A DNA stretch of 64,000 nt from Centrapalus pauciflorus (lineage: Eukaryota > Streptophyta > Magnoliopsida > Asterales > Asteraceae). Below, piece after piece: positions 44,401 through 59,837 of the stretch. The stretch is from assembly GCA_020465985.1 (NCBI GenBank), contig JAANYP010004791.1:62001-126000 (forward strand), in the 5' to 3' direction. Numbering within the stretch: position 1 is the first letter of the stretch; every line of letters begins with the position of its first letter. Under the pieces are notes generated by a model. That model saw nothing but the letters and a program-made list of their open reading frames with translations, was not told the origin of the DNA and did not search any database. The position numbers were made by a program, and so were the translations under genes.

Positions 44401-46251
44401 TGTCATAAAGGTAGTCAAATTATAACAAAATAAAGGATTATGTGATCACAATAGATAGAAACAACCTTTCTTTCATCCGTATATTCACGTTATGTTTTTT
44501 TTTTCAAAAGATAAATTAGCTATTAAACTATTGATATTCGTTTCCTTTACCCAAGTTTGAATGGTTTGGATATAAACTATGTAAAGGTAGTTAGAGAGCT
44601 TAGTGGGATGATTCTAACACGAGGCCCAAAGCTTTGCAACTTTGTCGAGTGGAGGGGATTTAAAGTTGTTTATAAGAGGTATTTCCAGACCATCTATATC
44701 CTTTTTTTGCTACGATATTCCCTAACTAGATGCGTTCCACTGTCTCAGATTTGCTAGCCTCTACTTTTGTATGTGTGTCAACCATGAAGACAACGAATTG
44801 GAGATACTTGAAATCATTCAATATTTTGTCGAGACTCTTGATCGTTATTTTGGAAATGTAAGCCATTGAAATCATGTATAAAGAATGAAAAAGGTTTTAA
44901 TTGTGTTTTGTTTTTATAATATGGAAAGTTGATTATGTCTAAACATGTGTTTGCCAGGTTTGTGAGCTAGATTTGATCTTCCATTTTCATAAGGTATATT
45001 CTCCATTATCACTGCACCAAAAATATTAAACATTTTTGAAAATGAGACAGCAATTTGTTATTTAGTTTTGCAACTGATACGAAACAGAAAATAATATTGA
45101 TGAAAACAGAGGAAAAGATCTAATAATTCTTATACCAAAAATATAGAACACGAAGAACACTTAACAATTCCAGGGACCAGCCCTTTCTCTCAACCAAATG
45201 GTTGGAGACCCCTCAAAGCAACCATGCAATGAGCTACTAAATCCTAACAATAATTCTGCACACCTCTCACTCTCTTCTCCCCTTTATTTATAGATTACCA
45301 AACTAACTAACTATTACTAAAATGCCCCTTCTAGCATATACTAATAGTAAAATCCTATCAGCAACTAACTATAAAACATGTCTATTTTAGTTCCTCAACA
45401 TTTCCTACGCACCTTAAACTTCCTTTTTTTTTTTTTTTTTTTTGTAAATATCAAGTCCCTAAACTATAGCTGGCTGCTAAAGATGTCCAATTTAATTTGT
45501 CATGTGTCATAATTTTTTTTTGCTATGTCATTTTGCTAAAATTTTATCTAAAATTAAATTAAGTTCAATTCAAACCCAATCAAATCCAATATATTCATAT
45601 CTAATCTAATGAATTTAATAATTTATTAAATAAAATTTAATAAACTCTAGTATCTTATAATTAATTTTATATATAATACATGGGTATTAACCTAGTGTGG
45701 TAATAAATAGTTACTAAAAAATTGCATAATAGTGACCAAAGTGTCACTAATGAGTAAATTTTACCTTTTATCCCGAAGTTTTAATGATTCTGTCACTTTT
45801 TATAAAGAGTAACCCGAGTTTCAATTCCCAAAATAAAAAATAACCTAAAGTACATTACTTTTATATGTATTTTTCTCTTTTTTAAATGTTGCCTACGTTT
45901 TTGCCTTCAAATCTTAACATCGTTACTTATACATTCTATGTAGTCATTTGTTTTTCACTACTTTCCCAGTTTGTTTGCTACTTATTCATCGTTTGTAGGC
46001 GTATTATATATTGGATGAGATCTTAATAGCTGGCGAACTCCAGGAATCGAGCAAGAAGGCAATTCACCGTTTAATAGATGCACAGGTAAAATTCGGTAGC
46101 ACACATAACCCGTCTTTTGATCGTGGTGATATGTTAGTCGGTAAATCTGAAGTTATTTTGACTGTTTTATGTTTTACAGGATTCTTTAGTGCAAGATGCC
46201 AAAGAAAAAGCAAATAGCGTTAGTTACTTAATAACACATGTAACAAATTAG
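41449..46251 (+). CDS. AP1S: AP-1 complex subunit sigma (clathrin adaptor small chain), seven coding exons
   Basis: Small subunit of the AP-1 adaptor, which with gamma, beta and mu chains recruits clathrin at the trans-Golgi network/early endosome for vesicle sorting. Coding exons: 41449-41451 (ATG only), 43517-43603, 44587-44678, 44749-44857, 44958-44993, 45999-46085 and 46180-46251. All introns are GT-AG and phases join exactly to give 161 residues, the usual length for plant AP-1 sigma. Family signatures: IHFVLLINRQGRVRLTKWYS, CNFVEWRGFKVVYKR, LEILEIIQYFVETLDRYFG, NVCELDLIFHFHKAYYILDE and IAGELQESSKK. KWYSPY and EWRGFKVVYKR distinguish it from AP-2 sigma (identity from remembered homologues). 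The C-terminal tail (LITHVTN) is less conserved. No lesion seen. Introns of 2,065, 983 and 1,005 bp carry repeats. It is the only host gene recognised. Confidence 0.94.
41538..41839. mobile_element. MITE M1 in AP1S intron 1
   Basis: Imperfect terminal inverted repeats: CTAGGGCACGTTTGGTGTGG at the left and the complement of TCTACCAAACGCAACCTTAG at the right. The CGTTTGG terminus is common in plant hAT/Harbinger MITEs. No ORF. Confidence 0.6.
41838..42082. mobile_element. MITE M2 in AP1S intron 1
   Basis: AGATAATGAAATTGCTTG...TTTACAAATAG at the left pairs with the complement of CTTGTAAGCCATGCAATTTC at 42047-42066. Related to M3 and M4. Confidence 0.5.
42780..43040. mobile_element. MITE M3 in AP1S intron 1 (diverged)
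   Basis: Contains the family phrases TCTACAAGCATTTTTAAC and AATGATAATGACACATAAATA, with a C/T-rich middle (TTATTCTCTCC). Ends blurred. Confidence 0.45.
43051..43363. mobile_element. MITE M4 in AP1S intron 1
   Basis: About 60-bp inverted ends: GAGAAAATGAAATTTTTAGG with TTTACAAGC at the left and the complement of AAACCCAAGTGATTTCATTC at the right. Shares its interior with M2 and M3. Confidence 0.55.
44218..44400 (+). mobile_element. SINE-like sequence in AP1S intron 2
   Basis: A pol III B-box-like GGTTCAAAACC (44280-44290) follows a weak A-box-like TGGCAGCTTATTTG. The 3' part has GTGGGACCGATTAGTCGGGG, a phrase I associate with plant tRNA-derived SINEs. No clear tail or target duplication. Confidence 0.4.
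44994..45998 (+). other. Intron 5 of AP1S: repeat-like, unclassified
   Basis: Contains a T20 homopolymer (45424-45443) and AT-rich sequence with CAATCC/AATTCAA phrases seen in the Helitron-rich part of the window. 45060-45420 reads like transposon-derived non-coding DNA but no termini could be fixed. Confidence 0.4.
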
Positions 46252-46394
46252 ACTTCTCTAATTGTGTCGGTTTATTCTAACTATACGTTGCGTCGAAACT
46301 TGTTCATTTTACCCACCGCTGATGAGAAAGAGTTACGAGTTGGCCAGTTCCAACATGTTCAAATTTGTTGTTGCATCTTCGAGCAGTTTAAGGT

Positions 46395-46400
46395 AATAAA
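46395..46400 (+). terminator. Possible AP1S polyadenylation signal
   Basis: AATAAA 144 bp after the stop codon. Plausible spacing but not decisive in plants. Confidence 0.3.
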
Positions 46401-46592
46401 TTGGTGTGGGTATGCATCAAGGGTGGGCAGTTTTTGGTCTGGGACCGAAAAAACCGAAAACTTAACCAAATTGAATCCGTTTAAAACCAAATCAAATTTA
46501 AAATTCGGTTTTCGGTTTGGTTTGATTATGATACACGATCATAGTGATTTCTCATCTAGCTCATAACGGACCAAACTAAACCGATTTACCGA

Positions 46593-46594
<2 letters not shown>

Positions 46595-46647
<53 letters not shown>
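46595..46647. repeat. (AT)n microsatellite, left border of cassette 1
   Basis: Uninterrupted AT dinucleotides. Confidence 0.95.

Positions 46648-48379
<1,732 letters not shown>

Positions 48380-48440
<61 letters not shown>
48380..48440. repeat. (TA)n then (GA)n microsatellite, right border of cassette 2
   Basis: 37 bp of TA followed by GA units. Confidence 0.95.
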
Positions 48441-49130
48441 AAATGAGGCCACCGAAGACTTCATTTGTTGTTGCTGGCTTCAACAAGGCTACCGTCGACT
48501 TCATCAACGCCTTAATACGGCCACCATCGACTTCATCAAGGCCACCGTCGACTTCATGGTAAGACAGGATCTCGATTTCATTTTTTAATTTTTTCTCCCA
48601 CCGTAAATACAAACCACCAATTCGACATCATCACTGGATTCATCGGAGATAAAACCTTCATCCACCACCGTCACCAACGTCGTAGATGATGATGTTTCAT
48701 AGCCACCGACTTCGTTTGTCGCCGCCATTGTCTTCATTAAAAACTCAGACAATTTGTCGTTGATTTCTCCGTTCAACAAATACAATCTAGATTCAGATCT
48801 AGCGGCCACTCAATATGCTTAAAGATTTTTGGTAAACACAAATTTTTTAATTTTAGGGTTTATAATCCGAACGGAGTTTTTGTGATCTTTTCCTGATTTT
48901 CTTGTATTCGCAAGATTTTGCTTGCATCGGTGTATGTTAGATGTTTTTTTTTTGTTTAATGTTTTTATATGAATTTTAATTTTAGTTGGTTCGTGCAACT
49001 TTAGAATTTCAACTAATCTATGTAATTTTTGTAGCTTCAATCAGTGTTTAGACAATCGTATTTGGTTATTGTATCAATGTTTAGACAATTGGATCTTGTA
49101 TTGAATCAACGATTGTATAAATCCATTCCA
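48441..49130. other. Unassigned region downstream of cassette 2
   Basis: Has a short imperfect repeat of GCCACCGTCGACTTCATCAA (48450-48560) and, on the minus strand at 48585-48809, a 74-codon frame starting MAARSESRLYLL that I do not recognise. From 49030, TCAATGTTTAGACAAT-type phrases recur. No gene call is justified. Confidence 0.4.
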
Positions 49131-49624
49131 TCTATACTATTAAAAGAGTAACTATACTATTTCTGATGAAGCCACGTGTCGTCACCATGAATCGACACGT
49201 GGCATTTATAGATTTTAAAAACAATAAAAAATTTAAATCAAATCTATCCAAATCTAATATAATCCACTTTTAAATTCAAATTAAATCAAATCAAACAAAA
49301 TCTAATACTTAACTAACTTATTAACTAAATCTATCCAAATCTAATATAATCCACTATTAAATTCAAATCAATTCATATCAAATCAAACAAAATCTAATAA
49401 TCTACTAACTTATAAATTATAAGGTAATATAATAAAAGTTTAAAAATATATATAAGAAAATAATTACTCTTCATATATATTTAGAAATAAACAAAATTAA
49501 TAGGTCATAGTAAATAATAATATCATCAATTTGTTTAAAAAATAATATTTATATCTTTATCTTTTTATTTATTATATTTTATATACATTAAAAATATCCG
49601 CGTAATACGCGGGTAACAAACTAG
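49131..49624 (+). mobile_element. Helitron H1 (non-autonomous, 494 bp)
   Basis: Begins TCTATACTATTAAAAGAG and ends CTAG, inserted between A and T. A perfect 5-bp hairpin CCGCG-TAATA-CGCGG (49598-49612) stands eight bases before CTAG. These are the defining Helitron termini. No ORF. Confidence 0.88.
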
Positions 49625-49880
49625 TACATTATAAAATTATAGGATCAATGTTTTAGATCATTGAATCAACGATTTCGAATCACTAAATCAATGTTTTCTT
49701 CTTAACGTTTTATCATCTTTGAGTGTTGCATCTTAAAATGATTTGAATATATTTGAATCAGTGTTGTATTTAAAATTTTGAATCAGTATTTTTGAAAAAT
49801 TGAATCACGAATGTTTATTGAATCATATAATATTAAGCACGAATGTTTATTGGATCATCGGTTTGTGAATTACTAAATCA

Positions 49881-50200
49881 CTAGTTTATTACCCACGTAC
49901 TACATGAGATATTTAAATAACCGCTTTTCTTTAAATTTACATAAATCTAAAATATTATTATAGAAACAACTTATAAAATATTAATTAATAGTATAAGTTG
50001 CACCATGTATTCAAAAGTTTTAATTAATTATTTATTAAATTAGTTAAGTTAGATTTTTAATATAATAAATTGAATTGAATTGAATTTAAAATTAGATTTT
50101 AACACATTAAATGGCAAATTAAGAAGACGAACAAGTGGCAAAATAAAGGAGAATGCGACAAGTGGCAGTTTGTTACTCACATTATAGTATTTATATATTA
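49881..50200 (-). mobile_element. Helitron H4, decayed
   Basis: In the minus orientation it ends ...TAATAAACTAG with T following. The subterminal hairpin is degenerate (ACCCACGTACTACATGAG on the plus strand). The 5' end is around TACTATAATGTGAGTAAC and no longer has TC. Confidence 0.5.
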
Positions 50201-50341
50201 TATATACTAGTTTATTACCCGCGTATTACGCGGATACTTTTAATATATATAAAATATAATAAATAAAAAGATAAAGAAATAAATATTATTTTTTAAACAA
50301 AAGTATATAAGGTGATATTCTTATTTATTATGACCTATTAA

Positions 50342-50858
50342 TTAATAATATATATTGTTTGCGGAGCAGAGAGAAGGTTTTCATCTTAGCCGTAAGATTT
50401 TGTCATCTGTCAATGTCAGCCGTTGATAAGCCGTATTTCTTGAAAAGCACATTGTACAAGTCATTTAAACACAACAAAAATAAATCATAGTTGGTTATTC
50501 TTTTTTACAAGTTCAAATAGTAGTTAACTAAAAACTACTAATTAACTTATAAAAACTGCCCACTACTTTTTTAACCAACCCAATTACTTGCATAACCACC
50601 CACTATATATACAAAGTTACTCTTTTGCCCTCAAAAACCAAAAAAAGTATAGAGACAATCTTATAATTTCTATGATACAGGATAATGTTAAGTACATTAT
50701 AATTATAAATAATTCTATAAGTTAAATAATTAAATGTTTTCATTTATTATAACACACATGTATAAACAATTTTTATTATATATCGTAATGACATACATAA
50801 GACATTTGAAATTTTAATAGCGTAAAATCCGGTCACCGACCGGGTAGAAAAAAACTAG
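50342..50858 (+). mobile_element. Helitron H3, nested in H2
   Basis: 3' end has a perfect 6-bp hairpin CCGGTC-ACC-GACCGG (50829-50843), then CTAG at 50855-50858, followed by T. Alignment of H2 to H1 places its 5' end after the A at 50341, where it begins TT rather than TC, probably one C-to-T change. Confidence 0.75.
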
Positions 50859-50894
50859 TTTTGTATATTTCTGAATATATATGAAGAGTAATTA

Positions 50895-50899
50895 TTTTC
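50895..50899. repeat. Target site duplication of element E (left copy)
   Basis: TTTTC, identical to 59521-59525. Confidence 0.95.
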
Positions 50900-51525
50900 T
50901 GTAACACCCCGACTCCCGAGCAGGTACGTGTAATTATCCTATTGACCAATTATTTTATTGAGTATTGCGTTGGTCCAATTGCGTCCCGTATAGTGGATTA
51001 TACGTGTCGGGACGGGGGATTACGTGGATTCGGGATATAATTTTAGTGGATAAATTATAAATATGGATTCAGGGGATTAAATGGGATTTATTGATATAAA
51101 TAGTGGATTTTTGATATTGGGATCGGCTATCGGTGTCGAACCCGCGATATAACGGGATCCGTTTATGTGCTATATGTGTATGTAACGTACGTCCTTATCT
51201 TCTTTTGTGCAAATTGAAGAAGAAAAGTGTGTGTGTGAACCTTGCTGCTGCTGGAGCTCAGTTTGGAGCCAATTCAAGTGATTCAAGTGTTGAAAATCAG
51301 ATTGAAATCTTCTTGAGGTGTTCTTGAAGTGTCAAGGTAAGAGCTCCTTGATTTGGGTTTGATTTCTATGTGATAACCATGGATATATGTTGGGAATTGT
51401 TGTGGAATCAAGTCAGTAGTGTTTTAGTATCATTTATGTGTAAATTAACTGCTGGAGTCGAAGTTTAGGGGTGAAATAACCCCTGGGCAGAACTGAAACA
51501 ACGAACAGGGGACCTGTTTTGCATC

Positions 51526-51621
51526 GTGAGCGCGGTCGCGACGCGCCAAGCGCGGCCGCGATGTTCTTCCTCGAGCGCGGGCCGCGATCGGGCCAGTGCG
51601 GCCGCGATCCGGCTCCAGTGG
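51526..51621. repeat. GC-rich CpG-dense block in the 5' LTR of E
   Basis: About four imperfect GCGCGGCCGCGAT units, including NotI-type octamers, in otherwise AT-rich DNA. Same block in the 3' LTR at 58287-58382, with a few CG-to-TG/CA changes. Confidence 0.85.
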
Positions 51622-52023
51622 GCTTGGGTCGGTTTGGGCTTTGGGGGTCCGTTGGGCTGTTTTGTGGGGTTCCTTTGGGTATATTAACAGTTATGGGATA
51701 ATTGAGATTAATCTGGGAGAATTAATTTGTGTACAGGGATTGCCAGAGATTGTTACGGGCCAAGTTCGGATCTGACAGTTAGGGAAATTGTGCGAGGTGA
51801 TCCAGGTGAGTACGCGAGACCTTTTCAAAGACTAGTCGCTGTCTTTCGAGTCTTATGTGTTAGTGTTTCATATGTGATCATATGAATTGTTGGTCACTGC
51901 GAGCTGCCCCTCAGGTATGATCCTTCTTTCTTTTTATGTGCTATATAATTGAGATCCATTATAGTGTATCGCGGTGGGTTATCGCGGGAGCTGTGTAGCT
52001 CTGTTTAACCCTGTGTAGGGTTC

Positions 52024-52223
<200 letters not shown>

Positions 52224-52807
52224 CCGTTATTCCTGTTAGCCTCCACGGGCGTGGTTTGGCTCCAGGGGGGAGGGATTCCCCAATTGAGATGAGTATCTCT
52301 TTCTGTAATTGGATCTCTAGGGTCTCTGATTAGAGGCTGGTTGGCATGTGCCATGCCGTATAGTGTACGGTTGCCATGTGATATGCGATATGTGATTATG
52401 TGAATTGTGCAGTGTCTAACCCTTGTGTACTCACGAGCTGTGAAGCTTACGTATTTGAGTCTGATGTGTGTATCAGGGGAACCGAAGATAGGGCCGCCAG
52501 CTCCTGAGCGAAGATAGGAGCTTGACTTGCTGCGATCGAGGGATTCTACTTTTGTTATCAGTATGTGACTACTCTGTCGGAAACTTTGGGATAAATGATA
52601 CTGGGTTGTATGTGAATATTTGGGTCCGGGTCGGGTTTGTTTGTCGGGTTGACTTCTAGACATTGTGCCTAATGTGTATCAAAATGTTTTAATTAATCAG
52701 TGTTTGTGTAAACCCTTGACATGTGTGATGGATTTTATATGCGTTTATGCCACATGTGTATTGTAAATGACGTGGCTTTTAGCTGGGATTAGAGGGTGTT
52801 ACATGTA

Positions 52808-52819
52808 TGTTATCAGAGC
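52808..52819 (+). promoter_or_regulatory. Primer binding site of element E (initiator tRNA-Met, one mismatch)
   Basis: TGTTATCAGAGC against the usual TGGTATCAGAGC, four bases after the LTR. Confidence 0.85.
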
Positions 52820-52988
52820 TTGTGGTTTTAGTATTGGGCATCGGGGGATGCCTGAGCTTAGACCGTGTTCAAATTCTTGGGGAGTATTTCGGCGACGAAT
52901 ACTAGAGGATTTAATTATCCTGGCTTAGTGTATAACGCTGGGTGACTTACTTCTTTGTGCTTAATTGCCTTGTTTTGTGCAGATTGTT
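52820..52988 (+). other. 5' leader of element E
   Basis: Short untranslated leader; nothing further recognised. Confidence 0.8.
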
Positions 52989-55900
52989 ATGGCAGATCAG
53001 GGGGAGGGTTCTGGCGCGGGTAAGCCGCCGGGTGATGAGTACATCCGCAAGTCAGAGTTGCTTGAGGTTCTCACTGAGTTCTATAGACAGCAGAGAGAGC
53101 AGGAGAGAGAGCAGAGACATGATACGGGGCCACGTATTGGGGGTGGTCAGGATACGGGCACGGGTGCCTCTTCGTCTACAGCTCAGCGAGGGGGTTCATT
53201 TAAGGATTTCATGACTGGGAATCCTCCAGAGTTCAGAGGTGGGGGTGAGCCAGGGATGGCATTAGCGTGGGAGCGCGAGATCGAGTCTGCTTTTCGGGTG
53301 CTCATGTGGACCCGAAGGACATGGTTGGGTATGCCACGTATCAGTTGAGGGGTGGGGCCTCACAGTGGTGGAGATCCATTGAGTCATCTATGTCTGATTC
53401 TCGTGCATATTCGATGTCCTGGGCCCAGTTTAAGGATATGTTTGAGATTCAGTATGCGCCCCGTGATGAGCAGAGGGAGATGGAGCGCCGCTTCCTCCAT
53501 TTACAGCAGAGGGATCTGTCCGTGCAGCAGTATGTAGATCGATTTAACGAGTACTCCCAGTTTGCGCCGCAACATGTGGATACAGAGAGGCGCAAGGCCG
53601 ATGCTTTTGTGGACGGCCTGAGGCCAGACATCAGGGAGTTTGTGGGATTACAGGAGACGTCATCTTTCGCCAGAGCGCTGGAGTTAGCTCGCATGAGAGA
53701 GCGAGAGATCGAGAGGCAGCGGGAGCAGCCGCCCGCCCAGAGACAGCGTACAGGGGCCTCTGCGCTGTCCAGTTATTGGCGCGAGCCGAGGGAGCAGCAG
53801 CCCGAGCAGGGCCGTCATCAGGAGCAGAGTATAGGTCCGCGCAGGGACCGAGGCAGGGACAGAGGCAGAGATAGAGGTCGAGATGACAGATCCAGAGGTC
53901 AGGGTCAGAGAGATAGTAGTACAGCTAGTCAGAGCAGTGTCGGGCAGGGGTCCCGAGCATCAGGGAGCAGAGCTGATAGTTCGTCTGGGGAGCGAGATTG
54001 TCCGAGATGCCACCGCAGGCATGCCGGGCCGTGTGCTGGCGATCAGTTCAGATGTTTCAGATGTGGTCAGTTCGGTCACACAGCCACAGCATGTACAGCC
54101 CCTGAGGCATTATGCTTCCGATGTGGGAAGCCGGGTCATCGCATGAGAGATTGCCCAGAGACAGCGCCAGCCGTACCGGGAGCGAGCACGAGTGGTTCCA
54201 GAGCAGAGCCTTCTTCTTCCACCTCCCGCAGGGATGCACCACCGAGGGCCAGAGGCCGAGTGTTCCAGGCCACAGCTGAGGAGGCTAGAGATGCTCCAGA
54301 TGTCGTTACAGGTACGTATATTCTGAATGGCTTGCGTGCGCGAGTCTTATTTGATTCTGGAGCCGATCGCTCATATGTGTCAGTGTCCTTCTGTGCTTAT
54401 TTTATTGTTGCCCCTTCTGTGTTATCTGTGCCATTGATTGTCGAGAGGGTAGACGGCAGTACCGCCTTAGTGAGCCGTGTATATCGAGAGTGTGCACTCG
54501 AGATCGATACTCACCGATTCCTGATCGATTTACTGCCTATCGAGATCAGTAGCTTCGATGTGATCGTTGGTATGGACTGGATGACAGCCCGTCAGGCAGA
54601 TAATCTTTGCGCTAAGAAGATGATCAGGATACCGATTTCTGAGACCGAGGTCGTCACAGTCTACGGGGAGAGGCGAAAGGGCGAGATTGGGATCATCTCG
54701 ATAGTTAGAGCTCAGAGATATGTGACGAAAGGTTGTGAAACCTTCCTGGCTTATGTGATTGACGCCCAGAAGGAGAAGACGAAGGTAGGGGATGTACCTG
54801 TAGTGCGAGACTACCCTGAGGTATTCCCAGATGAGCTACCTGGGCTACCGCCAGATCGTCAGGTAGAGTTCCGGATCGACCTTATCCCTGGAGCGGTGCC
54901 GATTGCGAAGACGCCTTATAGGCTGGCACCCACTGAGATGCGAGAGATGATGACTCAGCTTCAGGAGATGTTGGATAGGGGATTTATCCGTCCGAGCTCA
55001 TCACCGTGGGGAGCACTGGTGTTGTTCGTGAAGAAGAAAGACGGGACCATGCGAATGTGTATCGATTACAGAGAGCTGAATAAAGTGACGGTGAAGAATA
55101 GATATCCACTTCCGCGGATTGATGATTTATTTGATCAGCTACAGGGATCTAGCTTTTTCTCGAAGATTGATTTACGATCGGGATATCATCAGCTGAAGGT
55201 CAGGGAAGAGGATGTGCCCAAGACAGCCTTCAGGACGCGCTATGGACACTACGAGTTCTTAGTCATGCCATTCGGACTGACTAACGCACCCGCAGCGTTC
55301 ATGGATTTAATGAACAGGGTGTGTAGAGCCATGTTGGATCGTTTTGTGATTGTGTTCATAGACGACATATTGATCTATTTGAGGAGCGCTGAGGAGCATG
55401 AGCAGCACTTGAGGGAGGTCCTGAGCGTGCTGCAGAGAGAGAGACTATATGCAAAATTTTCGAAGTGTGAGTTCTGGCTCCCAGAGGTGCAGTTCTTGGG
55501 ACATATTGTGAGTAGCGAGGGCATCAAAGTGGATCCCGCGAAGATTGAGGCTGTGATGAGCTGGGAGCAGCCTAAGACCGTGCCAGAGATTCGTAGTTTC
55601 CTGGGGTTGGCAGGCTACTACCGACGGTTCATTTAGAATTTTTCGCGGATAGCCATGCCGTTGACGAGATTGACACGGCAGGGCGTACCATTCGAGTGGA
55701 ATGACGAGCAGGAGACTGCCTTTGCTGAGTTGAGAGCTCGATTGTGCCAGGCGCCAGTGTTGGCTTTGCCCGAGGGCACAGATGATTTTGCTGTATACTG
55801 TGATGCGTCAGGGACGGGACTGGGTTGTGTGTTGATGCAGCGGGGCAAGGTGATTGCCTACGTTTCGAGGCAGCTGAAGACGTATGAGGAGAATCATACT

Positions 55901-57625
55901 GTCCATGATCTTGAGTTGGATGCCATCGTCTTTGCGTTAAAGATATGGCGACATTATCTGTATGGGTCCCAGTTTGTGGTTTATACTGATCACAAGAGCC
56001 TTCAGTATCTTTTCAGTCAGAAGGAATTGAAGATGCGACAGAGACGCAGTTTAGAGCTTCTGAAAGACTATGACTGTGAGATACAGTATCACCCTGGGAA
56101 GGCGAACGTAGTAGCTGACGCCTTGAGTCGTAAGGCGTGTGTTCAGACAGTTACCTCCCGAGCTGTGAGACTCGAGATCACCTCTACCCTGGTTGACAAT
56201 CTGAGGTTGGCACAGTTAGAGGGTCTGCGGGAGCAGAATGTGAAGAGAGAGAGGCTGGTGGGGCAGTCAGAGTCTTTGGTCAGGGATGACCGGGGTGTGT
56301 ATACATTGAGAGGCAGAGTTTGGGTTCCCAGAGTTGGGAACTTGCGACAGCTAATCCTCGATGAGTCGCATAAGTCGAGGTTGTCTATTCATCCTGGGAG
56401 TACAAAGATGTACCGAGATCTCCGAGAGTTCTACTGGTGGCCGGGTATGAAAAGGGATGTGGGCCGTTATGTCGAGCAGTGTATGACATGTTTGCGAGTT
56501 AAAAGTGAGCATCAGAAACCGCACGACCGTCTACAACCACTAGAGATTCCCGAGTGGAAGTGGTACCACATCACGATGGATTTCATCGTCAGACTTCCTC
56601 GTACTGTGCGTGGGAACGATATGATCTGGGTCATAGTGGACCGGTTGACTAAGAGTGTGCATTTTCTTGCTGTTCGGGGTACGATCACGATGGACCAGCT
56701 AGCGCGGTTGTATATTGATGAGGTGGTATCGCGACATGGAATTCCGAGGTCGATTACTTCTGATCGCGATACTCGTTTTACCTAGCGGTTCTGGCAGAGC
56801 TTCCAGAGAGAGCTGGGTACCCGGGTTCAGTTGAGCACAACCTATAGGCCTCAGACAGATGGGCAAACTGAGCGCACCAACCAGACGCTCGAGGATATGT
56901 TGAGAGCATGTGCCATAGACTTCAAGGGTAGCTGGGATGCGCATCTCCCATTAGTAGAGTTTGCTTATAATAATAGCTACCATGCTTCGATTAAGATGGC
57001 ACCGTTTGAAGCGTTATATGGCCGTAAGTGTCTAACCCCTGTGTGTTGGGGTGAGGTTGGTGAGCGACCGATCAGTGGGCCTGAGCTACTTCAGGAGACG
57101 AGTGATAAAGTAGCTCTGATTCGTGAGCATATGCGTGTTGCACAGAGCCGTCAGAAGTGTTACGCTGACGGCCGTACTTCAGAGCTCGAATTCAGTGTCG
57201 GGGATCAGGTGTTGCTGAAGGTGTCTCCGTGGAAGGGTGTTATCCGATTTAGGTACCGGGGCAAGCTGAGTCCGAGGTATATAGGGCCATTTGAGATCAT
57301 TGCCAGGGTCAGAGATCAGGCCTACCGGTTGAGATTGCCGCCAGAGTTAGCCGGTGTTCATGACACGTTCCACGTGAGTCATTTGAGAAAGTGTTTAGCG
57401 AAAGAGGATCAGTATGTGCCATTGTCTGAAATATCAGTGGATGACCAGTTGAGGTATGCTGAGCAGCCAGAGATGATTACTGATCGAAAGGTGAAGAAAT
57501 TGCGCAATAAAGAGATATCATTGGTACTCGTTCAATGGAGACATCATAAGGGTACCAGCGCAACTTGGGAGCCCGAGTCTGAGATGCGGAGTCGCTATCC
57601 TTTCCTGTTCCAGAGCCAGAGTTAG
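52989..57625 (+). pseudogene. gag-pol: gag-pol polyprotein of element E, three lesions
   Basis: Start MADQGEGSG. The gag frame is shifted near 53300 by a one-base loss, within the conserved gag core just before YATYQLRGGASQWW. The second frame runs to the end with TAG at 55634-55636 (after RT, in place of a likely AAG) and TAG at 56783-56785 (integrase core). Domains in order: gag (WAQFKDMFEIQYAP), an Arg/Gln-rich region, two CCHC knuckles (CFRCGQFGHTATAC, CFRCGKPGHRMRDC), protease (LFDSGADRSYVS), RT (FIDDILIY), RNase H (YCDASGTGLGCVL), integrase zinc motif (HPGSTKMYRDL), integrase core (SDRDTRF, YRPQTDGQTERT) and chromodomain-like end (VQWRHHKGTSATWEPE). Catalytic motifs remain intact. Confidence 0.93.
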
Positions 57626-57647
57626 ATTCCGGGACGGAATCTTCGTA

Positions 57648-57658
57648 AGGGGGGAGGA
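57648..57658 (+). promoter_or_regulatory. Polypurine tract of element E
   Basis: AAGGGGGGAGG just before the 3' LTR, preceded by GGGACGGAATCTTCG. Confidence 0.9.
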
Positions 57659-57660
57659 TT

Positions 57661-59520
<1,860 letters not shown>

Positions 59521-59525
59521 TTTTC
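59521..59525. repeat. Target site duplication of element E (right copy)
   Basis: TTTTC. Confidence 0.95.
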
Positions 59526-59837
59526 TTATATATATTTTTAAACTTTTATTATATTATCTTATAATTAATAAGTTAGTAGATTATTAGATTTTGTTTAATT
59601 TGAATTTAAAAGTGGATTATATTAGATTTGGATAGATTTAATTAATAAGTTAGTAGAATATTAGATTTTGTTTGATTTGATTTGATTTGAATTTAAAAGT
59701 GGATTGTATTAGATTTGGATAGGTTTGATTTAAATTTCTTTATTATTTTTAAAATCTATAACTGCCACGTGTCGATTCATGGTGACGACACATGGCTTCA
59801 CCAGAACTGAGTATAGTTACTCTTTTAATTGTATAGA

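Noticed and set aside
48585..48809. 74-codon minus-strand frame starting MAARSESRLYLL
   Set aside because: No family recognised and no conserved context; kept only as a remark in the region entry.
51133..51327. 64-codon frame, also at 57894-58088
   Set aside because: LTR sequence of element E, no domain, no relation to gag-pol.
53352..54242. Several 60-87-codon frames on both strands
   Set aside because: Shadows of the gag-pol frame of element E.
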